From an uncultured Eubacteriales bacterium (GTDB lineage: Bacteria > Bacillota > Clostridia > Oscillospirales > CAG-272): DNA of 33,914 nucleotides. The notes below the pieces were generated by a model that had not been told where the DNA came from, did not search any database, and was given only the letters and a program-made list of their open reading frames with translations. Made by a program: the position numbers and the translations under genes. Each line of letters begins with the position of its first letter. Position 1 is the first letter of the stretch. The stretch covers positions 1 through 33,914 of the forward strand of contig CATKFO010000074.1 in assembly GCA_949747515.1 (NCBI GenBank). Direction: 5' to 3'. Of the stretch, positions 15,116-23,661 are shown piece by piece.

Positions 15116-15705
15116 AATTCTGTGTTTATTTTTTGCTTTTTTTTAGTAAGAGATCCGCCGTCGTCTTTGGCAAAATCATCTCCGATATCGCTGCTTTCCA
15201 TCGTATCGTCGATATAAGTTTCCTCTTCACTGTCGAACGCTGATTCTTTGACTTCAGCAGAAGTCGATTCCTCGTCTGATTCATCTGATTCAATTGATTC
15301 GGACTGATGAATCGTTTCCGAATATACGGGTAAATATTCGTTTTCCGCGTTTTTTATATACCGCGTATATTTTTCACGTAAAGCTGACGATGCTTTTCCG
15401 TACAGTTCCACGGCTCTTGAATACAAATTGGACGCGTTTTCACGCAGATATTCGCAAGCGGGCTCCGACGAGGAGATTCCATTTCCTTTATTCCCCCTAT
15501 ATGCCGTCCACATTGAAGCAAGCTCGTCAAGCTTATCGGGATCGACGTATTTGGAGATTTCAGAAAGATTTCCAATGTCGGAAACGCTTACAATTTCCGA
15601 GAGTGAAAAGTTCGACGGAATGCGGTCGGCAATAGCGCCGCCAATTCCAATGGCCGTAGCCGCGGCGGCTCCCAAAGCGAATGATATCACGCATCGTAAT
15701 TTCAC
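15100..15705 (-). CDS. Exported or membrane-anchored protein with acidic tail, unknown function
   Basis: The family is not recognised. The 201-residue translation starts with a hydrophobic N-terminal segment (residues 5-26, Ala/Gly-rich), followed by a helical region (about 28-120) and a strongly acidic Ser/Glu/Asp tail (about 128-185) that ends in a short basic patch. The start is GTG at 15705, fixed by GGGAGGA 8 nt upstream. It begins 19 nt after the repeat protein gene and shares its transcript. The N-terminal segment may be a signal anchor rather than a cleaved peptide; no clear cleavage site or lipobox is seen. Confidence 0.7.
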   Translation of the reverse strand: MKLRCVISFALGAAAATAIGIGGAIADRIPSNFSLSEIVSVSDIGNLSEISKYVDPDKLDELASMWTAYRGNKGNGISSSEPACEYLRENASNLYSRAVELYGKASSALREKYTRYIKNAENEYLPVYSETIHQSESIESDESDEESTSAEVKESAFDSEEETYIDDTMESSDIGDDFAKDDGGSLTKKKQKINTELKEER

Positions 15706-15724
15706 GCAGAGTATCCTCCCGCGG

Positions 15725-16291
15725 TTATCTATCGTTACGTTTCTTCGGGAGAAGCGCGATTATTATTGCAATGACGGCTACCGCCACTATAATTGCGACG
15801 ATCAGGCCTGTCGTACCCCAGCCGTCTTTATCTGAGTTGTTGTCGTCTTTCTTATCGGAATTCGCGTCGGTGTTTGCTCCGCCGGTTTCCGTATTTTTTG
15901 CGTCGTCTTTATTTTTGTCTCCTCCGGTAAGGTCTTCCGCCGCGTCCCCGGCTCCGTCTGCGGCGTCTTTAACCGCGTCCCCGGCTCCGTCTGCAACGTC
16001 TTTAACCGCGTTCCCAGCTCCGTCTGAAACGTCTTTAACCGCGTCTCCGGCTCCGTCTGCGGCGTCTTTAACCGCGTTTCCAGCTCCGTTTGCCGCGTCT
16101 TTTGCCGCGTCTCCCAAGTCGGAATCTCCGTCGCGGCCTTCAATATATCCGTCTCCGTCGCGGTCTCCGTCGTCGGAACCGATATTGACTCCGGGATTAG
16201 AGCTTTCGGCGAGAGCCGCAACCGTAGTAAGAGTTAACAGCGAGATAATCGTAATGCAAATCAGCAAAAGTCTTGCTTTTCTATTTTTCAT
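15725..16291 (-). CDS. Surface protein with EF-hand-like loop, 11-residue repeats and C-terminal membrane anchor
   Basis: The family is not recognised. I prefer ATG 16291 over ATG 16303 because GGAG lies 6 nt before it. Numbered from 16303: signal peptide to about residue 32; an Asp/Gly-rich segment with DRDGDGYIEGRD at 47-58, which fits the EF-hand/dockerin calcium loop D-x-D-x-D-G-x-I-x-x-x-D; then five full 11-residue repeats of the form GDAVKDAADGA plus a partial (64-125). A polar Lys/Asp/Asn linker follows, and finally a transmembrane segment (about 163-184) ending KKRNDR. The outside-facing part would be a calcium-responsive, amphipathic or disordered rod. Function is unknown. It is the first gene of a pair with 15100-15705. 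Confidence 0.75.
   Translation of the reverse strand: MKNRKARLLLICITIISLLTLTTVAALAESSNPGVNIGSDDGDRDGDGYIEGRDGDSDLGDAAKDAANGAGNAVKDAADGAGDAVKDVSDGAGNAVKDVADGAGDAVKDAADGAGDAAEDLTGGDKNKDDAKNTETGGANTDANSDKKDDNNSDKDGWGTTGLIVAIIVAVAVIAIIIALLPKKRNDR
15929..16114 (-). repeat. 33-nt tandem repeats encoding 11-residue units
   Basis: A 33-nt unit (core ggcgtctttaaccgcgt) recurs five to six times inside the surface protein gene. The encoded units alternate GDAxKD and GNAVKD openings. The exact frame-keeping period and codon-level variation show this is coding repeat expansion, not a CRISPR array. Confidence 0.85.
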
Positions 16292-16427
16292 AAAATTCTC
16301 CATTTCTTCCGCCGTATCGACGGCATAGATTTCAAATATTATTTTGTCTGCTTGATCGGATATTTATACGAAAAAAGAAAAAACTCCCGCTGATTATAGA
16401 TTTTAAACAATAATCGGCCGCATTATA

Positions 16428-16458
16428 AAAAGACGCAACCGGAGCAGCGTCTTTTTTG
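16428..16458 (-). terminator. Bidirectional-type terminator after the small membrane protein gene
   Basis: A perfect 10-bp inverted repeat (16428-16437 and 16448-16457) has a 10-nt loop and T-runs on both strands. It would serve the minus-strand gene ending at 16554. The rest of the 250-nt gap (16304-16553) is AT-rich, with no convincing promoter seen. Confidence 0.85.
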
Positions 16459-16553
16459 TAAACGGTTATGCAAAAGCTTGAGGAATCGTCGGATTATTAT
16501 ATCGTTTTAATTTTTTAACTTATTTGTAAGACTTCTCGTTTCTTAAATTGTCG

Positions 16554-16949
16554 TTACTTTCTTTCCCTGATAAAGCATGCTCCGAAAACTCCGGCGAGAA
16601 AAAGCGTAATCGCAACGCCGATCGCCGTTATATACTCGATTCTCAAAATAAACGGAAAAATTGACGCGGCCGTTGCGAAGCCGGAGGCATTCAAGACGGC
16701 TATGTTAAGCCCCTTGCCGGATTTGAATAAGCCTATTACTGTCAAGACGACCAGAGCGAAGGTTAATACCGCTGTGACGAGAGGACCAAAGTTTGCGTAT
16801 GCAAATGACTTAGAACTAAAATATGAGTATGCGCTACGCCAGAGTTCGCCGTCCGGATTAGAAAAATTTAAAACCGCGCCGTATGGCGATAGCTGGAGAA
16901 AAAGAGATATTATTGATAAGACAATTAAAACATGTTTTTTGAGTTTCAT
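16554..16949 (-). CDS. Small four-helix membrane protein, unknown function
   Basis: A 131-residue protein with four hydrophobic segments (about 5-24, 54-75, 82-101 and 105-126) and short loops, ending in IRERK. The second segment pair is Val/Leu/Ala-rich. I do not recognise a family. AAAAGG stands about 9 nt before the ATG. It lies 42 nt downstream of pyruvate kinase on the same strand and may be read through from pyk, then stops at the terminator at 16428-16458. Confidence 0.7.
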   Translation of the reverse strand: MKLKKHVLIVLSIISLFLQLSPYGAVLNFSNPDGELWRSAYSYFSSKSFAYANFGPLVTAVLTFALVVLTVIGLFKSGKGLNIAVLNASGFATAASIFPFILRIEYITAIGVAITLFLAGVFGACFIRERK

Positions 16950-16991
16950 AATTATCGCCTTTTCATCGCAGAGGAATATAATGCGGATCGT

Positions 16992-18419
16992 TTATGATCG
17001 CGATTTCACGGTTTCGACTTTTATAATATTTGTGTTGCCGGGAGTATCGAGGGGGAGACCGCCCACGATTACAACGCGATCTCCTTCTGAAACGATATCG
17101 ATCTGTTTCGCGCAGTCGATAGCGTGGGTGAACAGGTGGTCGAAGTCCGGTTGGTTAAGCGCCAGAACGGGATAAACTCCCCACGACATAGCGAGCTGAT
17201 GATATGTTTTTACGTCTGGAGTCGCCGCGACAATAGGCGTGGTCGGACGGAATTTTGACATTCTCCGCGCGCTGCGCCCGGTCATGGTAAGAGCCACGAT
17301 AGCGTCCGCCTTGATATCGCGTGCCGTTGTGCACGCCGCGTCGCACATGGCGTTAGTAGTGTCCGACGAATCCATTACGTAATTTCTCTCGGAGCCCTCC
17401 ATAGAGAAAGCGTCCCTTTCGGCTTGCTCGGCCACTTTAGCCATTACGTTTATAGCCCTGAGAGGATATTTTCCCACGGCCGTTTCTCCGGAAAGCATTA
17501 CCGCGGACGTGCCGTCGAACACCGCGTTCGCAACGTCGGTAATTTCGGCTCTGGTAGGTCCCGGATGTTCTATCATGGATTCCAGCATCTGAGTGGCCGT
17601 TATTACCATTTTTCCGGAGCGGTAACACTCTCGGATAAATTTTTTCTGGAGTCCCGGAAGTCTTTCGAATGGAATTTCTACGCCCATGTCTCCTCTCGCT
17701 ACCATTATTCCGTCTGACAGCGCGAGTATTTCCTCAAAATTTTCCACGCCCTCTATATTCTCTATTTTTGAGATAATTCGGATGGCGTGTCCTCCGTTAT
17801 AATCTATAAATTTTCTCATGTTAATAACGTCGTCGGCGCAGCGCATGAAAGAAGCCGCGATAAAATCAACGTCGTTTTCTATGCCGAAAAGAATGTCGGA
17901 ACGGTCTTTATCGCTCATATGCGGCATATTGAGGTGTACGTTCGGAATATTTACTCCTTTGCCGTTTTTTATCATGCCTCCGGTGATAACCGTACACAAG
18001 ATATCCTTGTCCGTTACGGATTTTACCTGAAGTTCGATGCTTCCGTCGTCGAGCAGTACGGCGTCTCCGGGAGTCATTTGCGACGGGAGCTCCTTATAAC
18101 TGACGCTTACCGTTTCGCTGTTTCCGGCTACCTCTTCCGTCGTCAGCGTAAATTCTTTTCCTGAGATCAGCTCGGCGCAGCCGTCCTTAAATTTGCCTAT
18201 GCGGATTTCCGGTCCTTTGGTGTCGAGCATAATCGCGACGGGGCGATTTAACTTATCCCGAACGGCCTTGATTTTATCTATAGTTTTTTTATGCTCTTCG
18301 TGCGTTCCATGTGAAAAATTTATGCGCGCCACGTTCATTCCGCAAAGCGCCATTTGTTCGATTATTTTTATATCCGAGGTGGCGGGCCCCAGAGTGCATA
18401 CGATTTTAGTTTTCAGCAT
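16992..18419 (-). CDS. pyk: Pyruvate kinase
   Basis: A 475-residue enzyme that transfers phosphate from phosphoenolpyruvate to ADP, the last step of glycolysis. The N-terminus KTKIVCTLGPATSD and NFSHGTHEEH are characteristic. MLDTKGPEIRIG opens the B domain. The active-site signature ISKIENIEGVENFEEIL and MVARGDMGVEIPFERLP supply the catalytic Lys and the metal-binding Glu and Asp. ATQMLESM and EITDVANAVFDGTSAVMLSGETAVGKYP complete the barrel. The C-terminal domain ends at GDRVVIVGGLPLDTPGNTNIIKV, so the extra PEP-utiliser domain found in Bacillus pyruvate kinase is absent. GGAG precedes the ATG by about 7 nt. It is transcribed from 18464-18492, divergent from ruvC. Confidence 0.97.
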   Translation of the reverse strand: MLKTKIVCTLGPATSDIKIIEQMALCGMNVARINFSHGTHEEHKKTIDKIKAVRDKLNRPVAIMLDTKGPEIRIGKFKDGCAELISGKEFTLTTEEVAGNSETVSVSYKELPSQMTPGDAVLLDDGSIELQVKSVTDKDILCTVITGGMIKNGKGVNIPNVHLNMPHMSDKDRSDILFGIENDVDFIAASFMRCADDVINMRKFIDYNGGHAIRIISKIENIEGVENFEEILALSDGIMVARGDMGVEIPFERLPGLQKKFIRECYRSGKMVITATQMLESMIEHPGPTRAEITDVANAVFDGTSAVMLSGETAVGKYPLRAINVMAKVAEQAERDAFSMEGSERNYVMDSSDTTNAMCDAACTTARDIKADAIVALTMTGRSARRMSKFRPTTPIVAATPDVKTYHQLAMSWGVYPVLALNQPDFDHLFTHAIDCAKQIDIVSEGDRVVIVGGLPLDTPGNTNIIKVETVKSRS

Positions 18420-18463
18420 AGCTTTCTCCGGTTATTTTTCAAATTTATTATTATCGCTTACAT

Positions 18464-18492
18464 ATTTTAATATACGCCTCGCGTCATTTCAA
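18464..18492 (-). promoter_or_regulatory. SigA-type promoter for pyk
   Basis: On the minus strand TTGAAA (18487-18492) and TAAAAT (18464-18469) are separated by 17 nt, about 45 nt upstream of the pyk ATG. Confidence 0.55.
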
Positions 18493-18582
18493 TAGTAAAT
18501 TGAAAATTTTCGGCGTAAATATTTGCGCGGCGCCCAAAGCGTCCGGTTAACGATATAACCGCAGAAAATTGGCAAATATGTT

Positions 18583-18611
18583 TTGACTTGCCCGTTTTTT
18601 TGTGGTATAAT
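18583..18611 (+). promoter_or_regulatory. Strong SigA-type promoter for ruvC and downstream genes
   Basis: TTGACT (18583-18588) and a perfect TATAAT (18606-18611) are separated by exactly 17 nt, 70 nt before the ruvC start. It is the best promoter in the window and probably drives a long plus-strand transcript. Confidence 0.8.
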
Positions 18612-18680
18612 ATCATGAATAATTATAGGTAAACTCATACGCCTGCGGTTAATCGCGGGAAAGCGAAAGGGGCGGAAGCC

Positions 18681-19205
18681 TTGAGAATACTCGGGATTGA
18701 TCCTGGAATAGCCATCGTGGGATGGGGAGTCGTGGACTACGATAAAAACAAATTTACGCCGGTGGATTACGGAGCCGTACGGACCTCGGCGGACACTCCT
18801 ACGGAGATACGTTTGCTTGAAATCTCGGAGCAAATATCGGAGATAATCGACAGATATAATCCGGACGCTATGTCGATTGAGGAATTATTCTGGAACACCA
18901 ACCAAAAGACGGGAATAATAGTGGCCGAGGCCAGAGGCGTCGTTCTTCTCGAAGCGACGCGACGTTCGATTCCGCTTTTCGAATACACTCCTCTTCAGGT
19001 CAAACAGGCCGTGGTCGGCTACGGGCGAGCGGATAAAAAACAGGTCATTACAATGGTTACTATGATGCTTGCTCTGAGGAAGGCTCCGTCTCCCGACGAT
19101 ACCGCCGACGCGCTTGCCCTCGCCATATGTCACGCTCACAGCGGCGCTTCAAGGCTGGGGCGGTTTTACAATAAGCCGTCGACTATGCGCGGCAAGATAA
19201 CCTGA
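18681..19205 (+). CDS. ruvC: Holliday junction resolvase RuvC
   Basis: A 174-residue endonuclease that cuts Holliday junctions symmetrically after RuvAB branch migration. The four metal-binding acidic residues can be placed: Asp7 in GIDPG, Glu67 in SIEELFW, and Asp140 and Asp143 in SPDDTADALA. The start is TTG at 18681, required because GIDPG must lie at the extreme N-terminus; GAAAGGGG is upstream. ruvA and ruvB, often adjacent, are not in this window. The next gene starts 34 nt downstream. Confidence 0.96.
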   Translation: MRILGIDPGIAIVGWGVVDYDKNKFTPVDYGAVRTSADTPTEIRLLEISEQISEIIDRYNPDAMSIEELFWNTNQKTGIIVAEARGVVLLEATRRSIPLFEYTPLQVKQAVVGYGRADKKQVITMVTMMLALRKAPSPDDTADALALAICHAHSGASRLGRFYNKPSTMRGKIT

Positions 19206-19239
19206 CGGCGAATATTTTAATATAGAAACGGTTAATAAA

Positions 19240-20121
19240 ATGTGGATTTCTGATAAGTGGGAGGATTATTCCCTCATAGACGCCGAGGGCGGCGAAAGGC
19301 TTGAAAGATGGGGCGGTTACGTTTTAATCCGCCCGGATCCCCAGATCATATGGACGGGAGAACGCCGCGATCCTCTTTGGAAGCGCGCGGACGGAGTATA
19401 TAAACGGCGCGGAGGGGGCGGCTCATGGGTCGTTTCAAACATGCCGGAGTCCTGGAAGATCGGATACGGAAGATATCGTTTTCAAATAAGGCCGATGGGA
19501 TTTAAGCATACGGGTATATTCCCGGAGCAGGCGGTCAACTGGGACTGGGCGTCGGGTATTATCAGATCGGCCCGAGAAAAAAATCCTTCCCGCGTTCCGT
19601 CCGTACTTAATTTGTTCGCCTATACCGGAGGCGCTACAGTAGCGTGCGCGGAGGCAGGCGCTTCGGTCTGTCATGTGGACGCGTCTAAGGGAATGGTAGC
19701 GGCGGCGAAAGAAAATATGAGGCTTACCGGCCTTGAAAACGCTCCCTGCAGATATATTGTGGACGACTGCAAAAAATTTGTGGAAAGGGAAATACGCCGA
19801 GGCCGGAAGTACGACGCGGTTATTATGGATCCTCCGTCTTACGGAAGAGGACCCGGCGGCGAGGTATGGCGGCTGGAGGAGTGCGCGGACGAGCTTATCG
19901 GGCTCGCCGCCAGAGTTCTATCGGATGAACCGCTGTTTTTTCTCATAAATTCTTACACTACCGGACTTTCTCCCGCGACTATGGGATATATGCTGATGAA
20001 ATCTCTTGGAGAGCGCGGAAGGCGTGGAGAGATCGATACCGGCGAGACCGGAATTATAGTTAAAAACACCGGACTCGCGCTGCCAAGCGGAGCGAGCGCA
20101 AGGTGGGCTTTGAAAAGATAA
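19240..20121 (+). CDS. RlmI-like class I SAM-dependent methyltransferase
   Basis: A 293-residue protein of the COG1092 type. A short N-terminal domain (1-95) is followed by a Rossmann methyltransferase: motif I SVLNLFAYTGGATVACAEAG (121-140), VCHVDASKGMV (143-153, acidic residue for the SAM ribose) and the catalytic-loop motif IMDPPSYGRGPGGEVW (195-210). Relatives include RlmI (23S rRNA m5C) and the C-terminal half of RlmL, but the N-terminal PUA domain of RlmI is not evident. The target, probably RNA, is therefore uncertain. It lies between ruvC and the ECF genes with short gaps (34 and 15 nt), so it is probably in one transcript. Confidence 0.85.
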   Translation: MWISDKWEDYSLIDAEGGERLERWGGYVLIRPDPQIIWTGERRDPLWKRADGVYKRRGGGGSWVVSNMPESWKIGYGRYRFQIRPMGFKHTGIFPEQAVNWDWASGIIRSAREKNPSRVPSVLNLFAYTGGATVACAEAGASVCHVDASKGMVAAAKENMRLTGLENAPCRYIVDDCKKFVEREIRRGRKYDAVIMDPPSYGRGPGGEVWRLEECADELIGLAARVLSDEPLFFLINSYTTGLSPATMGYMLMKSLGERGRRGEIDTGETGIIVKNTGLALPSGASARWALKR

Positions 20122-20136
20122 AAATCGCGATAAGGC

Positions 20137-21933
20137 ATGGGCGAAAATATGGAAAACGCAATCGAAATAAAAAATCTTTCATTTACTTATCCGGGAGATG
20201 AAATCACGCCTCCCGTCGAGGCGTTGAAAGACGTAAGCTTTACCGTGGAAAAGGGGTCGTTCACCGTAATTCTCGGACACAACGGCAGCGGAAAATCTAC
20301 GCTTGCGTCGCTTATGTGCATGCTGGCTAGTCCTGACAAAGGACAGATTATAATGGGCGGGCGCGATTACGCCGCGGAAGATGTGACGGACGAGGAGATA
20401 TTCGACGCTCGCCGACGGGTCGGCATGGTGTTTCAGAATCCGGACAACCAAATCGTCGCTACTATAGTTGAAGAAGACGTGGCGTTTGGATGCGAAAATT
20501 TAGGAGTTCCGTCTGCGGAAATACGCCGCAGAGTAGACGAGGCCCTCGATACGGTGGGAATGAGAAAATATGCGAGGCACGCTCCGCACAGGCTTTCAGG
20601 CGGACAAAAACAGAGGGTAGCTATCGCAGGAGTTATAGCCATGAAGCGAGACGTTATAATCTTCGACGAGAGCACGGCTATGCTTGATCCTATGGGACGC
20701 AGAGAGGTTATGAATACCATAGAGAGACTTAACCGGGACGATGGAATAACGGTAGCGCTTATAACCCACTACATGGAGGAAGCGACGAGAGCGGACAAGA
20801 TAGTGGTAATGAACGGAGGAACCGTTCTGTCGTCCGGTTCTCCGTCAGAAGTTTTTTCTCATCCCATGACGTTGTGGAACGCTGGTCTCGACGTGCCTCA
20901 GACTACGGAGCTGTCATGGCGTTTAAAAGAGGCCGGGATAGACGCTCCGCTCGACCTGTTCGACTGCGAGGAGTGCGCCGACGGTATCGTAAAGGCTTTA
21001 AAAGGACGTTTCGATTCCTCGGTTTTATGTAAAAATGAAGAGATAAATAAAGAAAAAAACATTGGGGCGTCGGCGTCAAAAGAGATCGTGTTTGAACTGC
21101 GCGGGATAAATTATTTTTACGGCAAGGGAACCCCCTATGAAACCCACGCGCTTAAGAATATCGAGCTTGCGTTTCGAAAAGGGGAAATAACCGGAGTCAT
21201 AGGGCATACGGGCAGCGGAAAATCTACCATGATGCAGCTCCTCAACGGCTTGCTGAAGCCGACGGAGGGCAAAATTCTCTTAGAAGGAAAAGATATCTGG
21301 GATAAATCGTCGAGCATACGCGACGTCAGATTTAAGGCGGGGCTTGTGATGCAGTATCCCGAATATCAGCTTTTCGCTCAGACAGTTTACGACGATATTG
21401 CTTTTGGACCGAGGAATATGGGACTCGACGAGGATGAGGTTCGCAGGCGATGCATGGAAGCGGCGGCGTTCGCGGACGTTTCTCAGGAAATGATGAACCG
21501 CTCGCCGTTCGATCTGTCGGGCGGACAGAAAAGGCGAGTGGCGCTCGCGGGCGTTATCGCAATGAACCCGTCGGTTCTTATTCTCGACGAACCTGCGGCG
21601 GGACTCGACCCCGGAGGACGCCGGGCTATTCTCGACGGTATTAGAGAATACAAGGAGATCAGCGGTTCCTCTATTATAGTTGTAAGCCACAGTATGGAGG
21701 ATATGGCCGCGTACTGCGACAGAATCGTTGTAATGGCCGACGGCGCGATTATAATGGACGGATCTCCCGCCGAAGTTTTCAGCCGCAGCGAAGAACTTAC
21801 CGGCGTTGGGCTCGACGTTCCGCAGGTGACGAGAGTAGCGGCGTCCTTGGCGGCAAGGGGCGTCGATATCGGGCGCGACGTATACGCCGTGCGCTGCGCG
21901 GCCGAAAGAATCCTCGGCGGGATCAAATCCTGA
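20137..21933 (+). CDS. ecfA: Fused energy-coupling factor ATPase EcfA1-EcfA2
   Basis: A 598-residue protein made of two complete ECF-type ABC ATPase domains, normally two separate genes. Domain 1 (about 8-285): Walker A GHNGSGKST (47-55), Q-loop FQNPDNQ, LSGGQKQRVAIAGV, Walker B VIIFDEST. Domain 2 (about 316-590): GHTGSGKST (356-364), MQYPEYQLFAQT, LSGGQKRRVALAGV, Walker B LILDEPAAGLDP. Both catalytic Glu residues (178 and 485) are present. The ATPases power vitamin or metal uptake together with EcfT and interchangeable S-components. The start is either ATG 20137, which directly abuts AAGG, or ATG 20149, which is 13 nt away. The adjacent ecfT and truA follow the conserved Firmicutes order. 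Confidence 0.95.
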   Translation: MGENMENAIEIKNLSFTYPGDEITPPVEALKDVSFTVEKGSFTVILGHNGSGKSTLASLMCMLASPDKGQIIMGGRDYAAEDVTDEEIFDARRRVGMVFQNPDNQIVATIVEEDVAFGCENLGVPSAEIRRRVDEALDTVGMRKYARHAPHRLSGGQKQRVAIAGVIAMKRDVIIFDESTAMLDPMGRREVMNTIERLNRDDGITVALITHYMEEATRADKIVVMNGGTVLSSGSPSEVFSHPMTLWNAGLDVPQTTELSWRLKEAGIDAPLDLFDCEECADGIVKALKGRFDSSVLCKNEEINKEKNIGASASKEIVFELRGINYFYGKGTPYETHALKNIELAFRKGEITGVIGHTGSGKSTMMQLLNGLLKPTEGKILLEGKDIWDKSSSIRDVRFKAGLVMQYPEYQLFAQTVYDDIAFGPRNMGLDEDEVRRRCMEAAAFADVSQEMMNRSPFDLSGGQKRRVALAGVIAMNPSVLILDEPAAGLDPGGRRAILDGIREYKEISGSSIIVVSHSMEDMAAYCDRIVVMADGAIIMDGSPAEVFSRSEELTGVGLDVPQVTRVAASLAARGVDIGRDVYAVRCAAERILGGIKS

Positions 21934-21972
21934 CGCGATTCAAATTCACGGAAGGCATGGTAAAAATTTCAG

Positions 21973-22794
21973 ATGAAAATGGATATTGCGTTCGGTCAGT
22001 ACTGCGAGGGAGATTCAATTCTTCACAGGCTCGATCCGAGAGCAAAGCTTATTATATCGATAATTTATATCGTAGTGATATTTCTTGCTAAAAGCGTCTT
22101 TGCTTTTGTTCTTGTCGCGGCTGCGACCGCAGGTCTTGTTGCCGTTTCCAAAATTTCTCCAAAGATAGCTCTGAAGGGACTGAAGCCGATACTGTTTATC
22201 GTAGTATTTACTACTCTTGTCAACATTTTTTGGTATAAGGGCGAGACGCTTCTTGTAAATTTCGGTTTTATCCATATTTACCTTGAGGGAATATGGAACG
22301 CCTTGCTAATCGTGCTAAGAATAGTTTTGCTTTTAATCGCTACGGGTATGTTTCTTACCTATACTACGACTCCGCTTTCTCTGACGGACGGAATGGAACA
22401 GCTTCTCGCTCCGCTGGCGAAGCTGAAAATACCGGTTCATGATTTTTCTATGATGATGACGATAGCGCTGCGTTTTATTCCGACGCTTATAGAGGAAACG
22501 GAAAAGATAATGAACGCTCAGAAAGCGAGAGGTGCGGACTTTTCCACCGGAGGACCGATAAAAAGGGCGAAAGCTCTGCTGCCCGTTGTAATACCGCTAT
22601 TTGCGTCCGCGTTCCGGAGGGCGGGAGATCTTGCTACCGCAATGGAGTGCCGCTGCTATACGGGCGGCGAGGGAAGGACCCGAATGAACGTGCTGCGAGC
22701 CGGCGCGATCGATTATATTTTTACTTTGGTAGTTATTATGTTGGGCGCGGGAGTTATACTAATAAATAAATTTATTCCCGGGTTTTCTCTGTGA
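21973..22794 (+). CDS. ecfT: ECF transporter transmembrane component EcfT
   Basis: A 273-residue membrane protein with five to six hydrophobic segments, starting with the typical GQYCEGDSILHRLDPRAKL motif. The two coupling helices that dock on the ATPases are visible as AQKARGADF and AMECRCYTGGEGRT, the family's Ala-Arg-Gly-type signatures. It links the EcfA ATPase to substrate-binding S-components, none of which is encoded here, so this is a group II (shared) ECF module. The nearest GGAAGG is 17 nt before the ATG, with an out-of-frame ATG between, an odd initiation context. Confidence 0.93.
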   Translation: MKMDIAFGQYCEGDSILHRLDPRAKLIISIIYIVVIFLAKSVFAFVLVAAATAGLVAVSKISPKIALKGLKPILFIVVFTTLVNIFWYKGETLLVNFGFIHIYLEGIWNALLIVLRIVLLLIATGMFLTYTTTPLSLTDGMEQLLAPLAKLKIPVHDFSMMMTIALRFIPTLIEETEKIMNAQKARGADFSTGGPIKRAKALLPVVIPLFASAFRRAGDLATAMECRCYTGGEGRTRMNVLRAGAIDYIFTLVVIMLGAGVILINKFIPGFSL

Positions 22795-22821
22795 GAGCTT
22801 TAGAGGATCGGTGACATACGA

Positions 22822-23616
22822 ATGAAATTACTTCTGCGCATAAGCTATGACGGCGGCGCGTATCATGGGTTTCAGTATCAGACTAACGCCCCGACCGTTC
22901 AAGAGGTTCTTACGTCGGCAATATCCGCGGTCATGGGATTTCCGTGCTCTGTTACCGGATGCAGCCGTACCGACGCGGGCGTTCACGCCGTGGGATTTTG
23001 CGCGTCTGTAGAGCCTGCCGATCCCGTTTCGAGAGGCGACTCGTGGTGTCCGATTCCTACGAAGAGGATACCTGCCGCAATCAACTCGGCTTTACCAAGC
23101 GACGTAGCTGTTACGGGAGCCTTAGAATGTACTGATAATTTTCACCCGAGATACAGCGTGCTGTGGAAGGAATACGGATATCTTATACACGACGGAGAAT
23201 ACCCCGATCCGTTTACGAGAAAATATGCGTATTGCTTGAGACGTCGTTTGACCGCAGATGCGATACGTCTTATGAACGAGGCTGCCGGAAAGTTGATCGG
23301 ACGGCATGATTTCGCCGCTTTTATGGCGTCCGGCTCCTCTGTTTCCGACACGACGAGAAATCTTATGCGCTTGGAGGCGGAGCGGCTGGACGAACGAAAA
23401 GTCGTCGTATACGCGAGAGCCGACGGATTTCTATACAATATGGTGCGGATTTTGGTTGGAACGCTTCTTGACGTCGCGTCGGGAAAAAAGACTCCCGACG
23501 ACGCGTCCGAAATATTAAAACATAGGAACAGAAATCTTGCGGGAAGTACCGCTCCGGCTCACGGATTATGCTTATATAGGGTTAATTACGGCGCCGAGAT
23601 AGACTTTGATAAATAA
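22822..23616 (+). CDS. truA: tRNA pseudouridine synthase A
   Basis: A 264-residue enzyme that isomerises uridines 38-40 in the anticodon stem of tRNAs. The family signature CSRTDAGVHAVGF contains the catalytic Asp. Other typical parts are ISYDGGAYHGFQYQ at the N-terminus, FHPRYS, GRHDFAAF and VRILVGTLLDVASGK. It lies 27 nt after ecfT, as in many Firmicutes, but the ribosomal protein genes rplM and rpsI that often follow are absent. Confidence 0.96.
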   Translation: MKLLLRISYDGGAYHGFQYQTNAPTVQEVLTSAISAVMGFPCSVTGCSRTDAGVHAVGFCASVEPADPVSRGDSWCPIPTKRIPAAINSALPSDVAVTGALECTDNFHPRYSVLWKEYGYLIHDGEYPDPFTRKYAYCLRRRLTADAIRLMNEAAGKLIGRHDFAAFMASGSSVSDTTRNLMRLEAERLDERKVVVYARADGFLYNMVRILVGTLLDVASGKKTPDDASEILKHRNRNLAGSTAPAHGLCLYRVNYGAEIDFDK

Positions 23617-23661
23617 TAATTGACCGGCTTATAAAGACAATATGGGAAAGGAGGGCGTTAT

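Noticed and set aside
15929..16114. Regular 33-nt repeats that might be read as a CRISPR array
   Set aside because: Units are directly adjacent with no unique spacers, keep a reading frame and encode 11-residue repeats inside a gene with signal peptide and anchor.
15681..16328. Plus-strand open frame of 215 codons with Ser/Pro/Ala repeats
   Set aside because: It is the mirror of the repeat protein on the minus strand and lacks a start signal.
20122..20148. Vitamin riboswitch upstream of the ECF genes
   Set aside because: The gap to the preceding gene is only 15 nt, too short to hold one.
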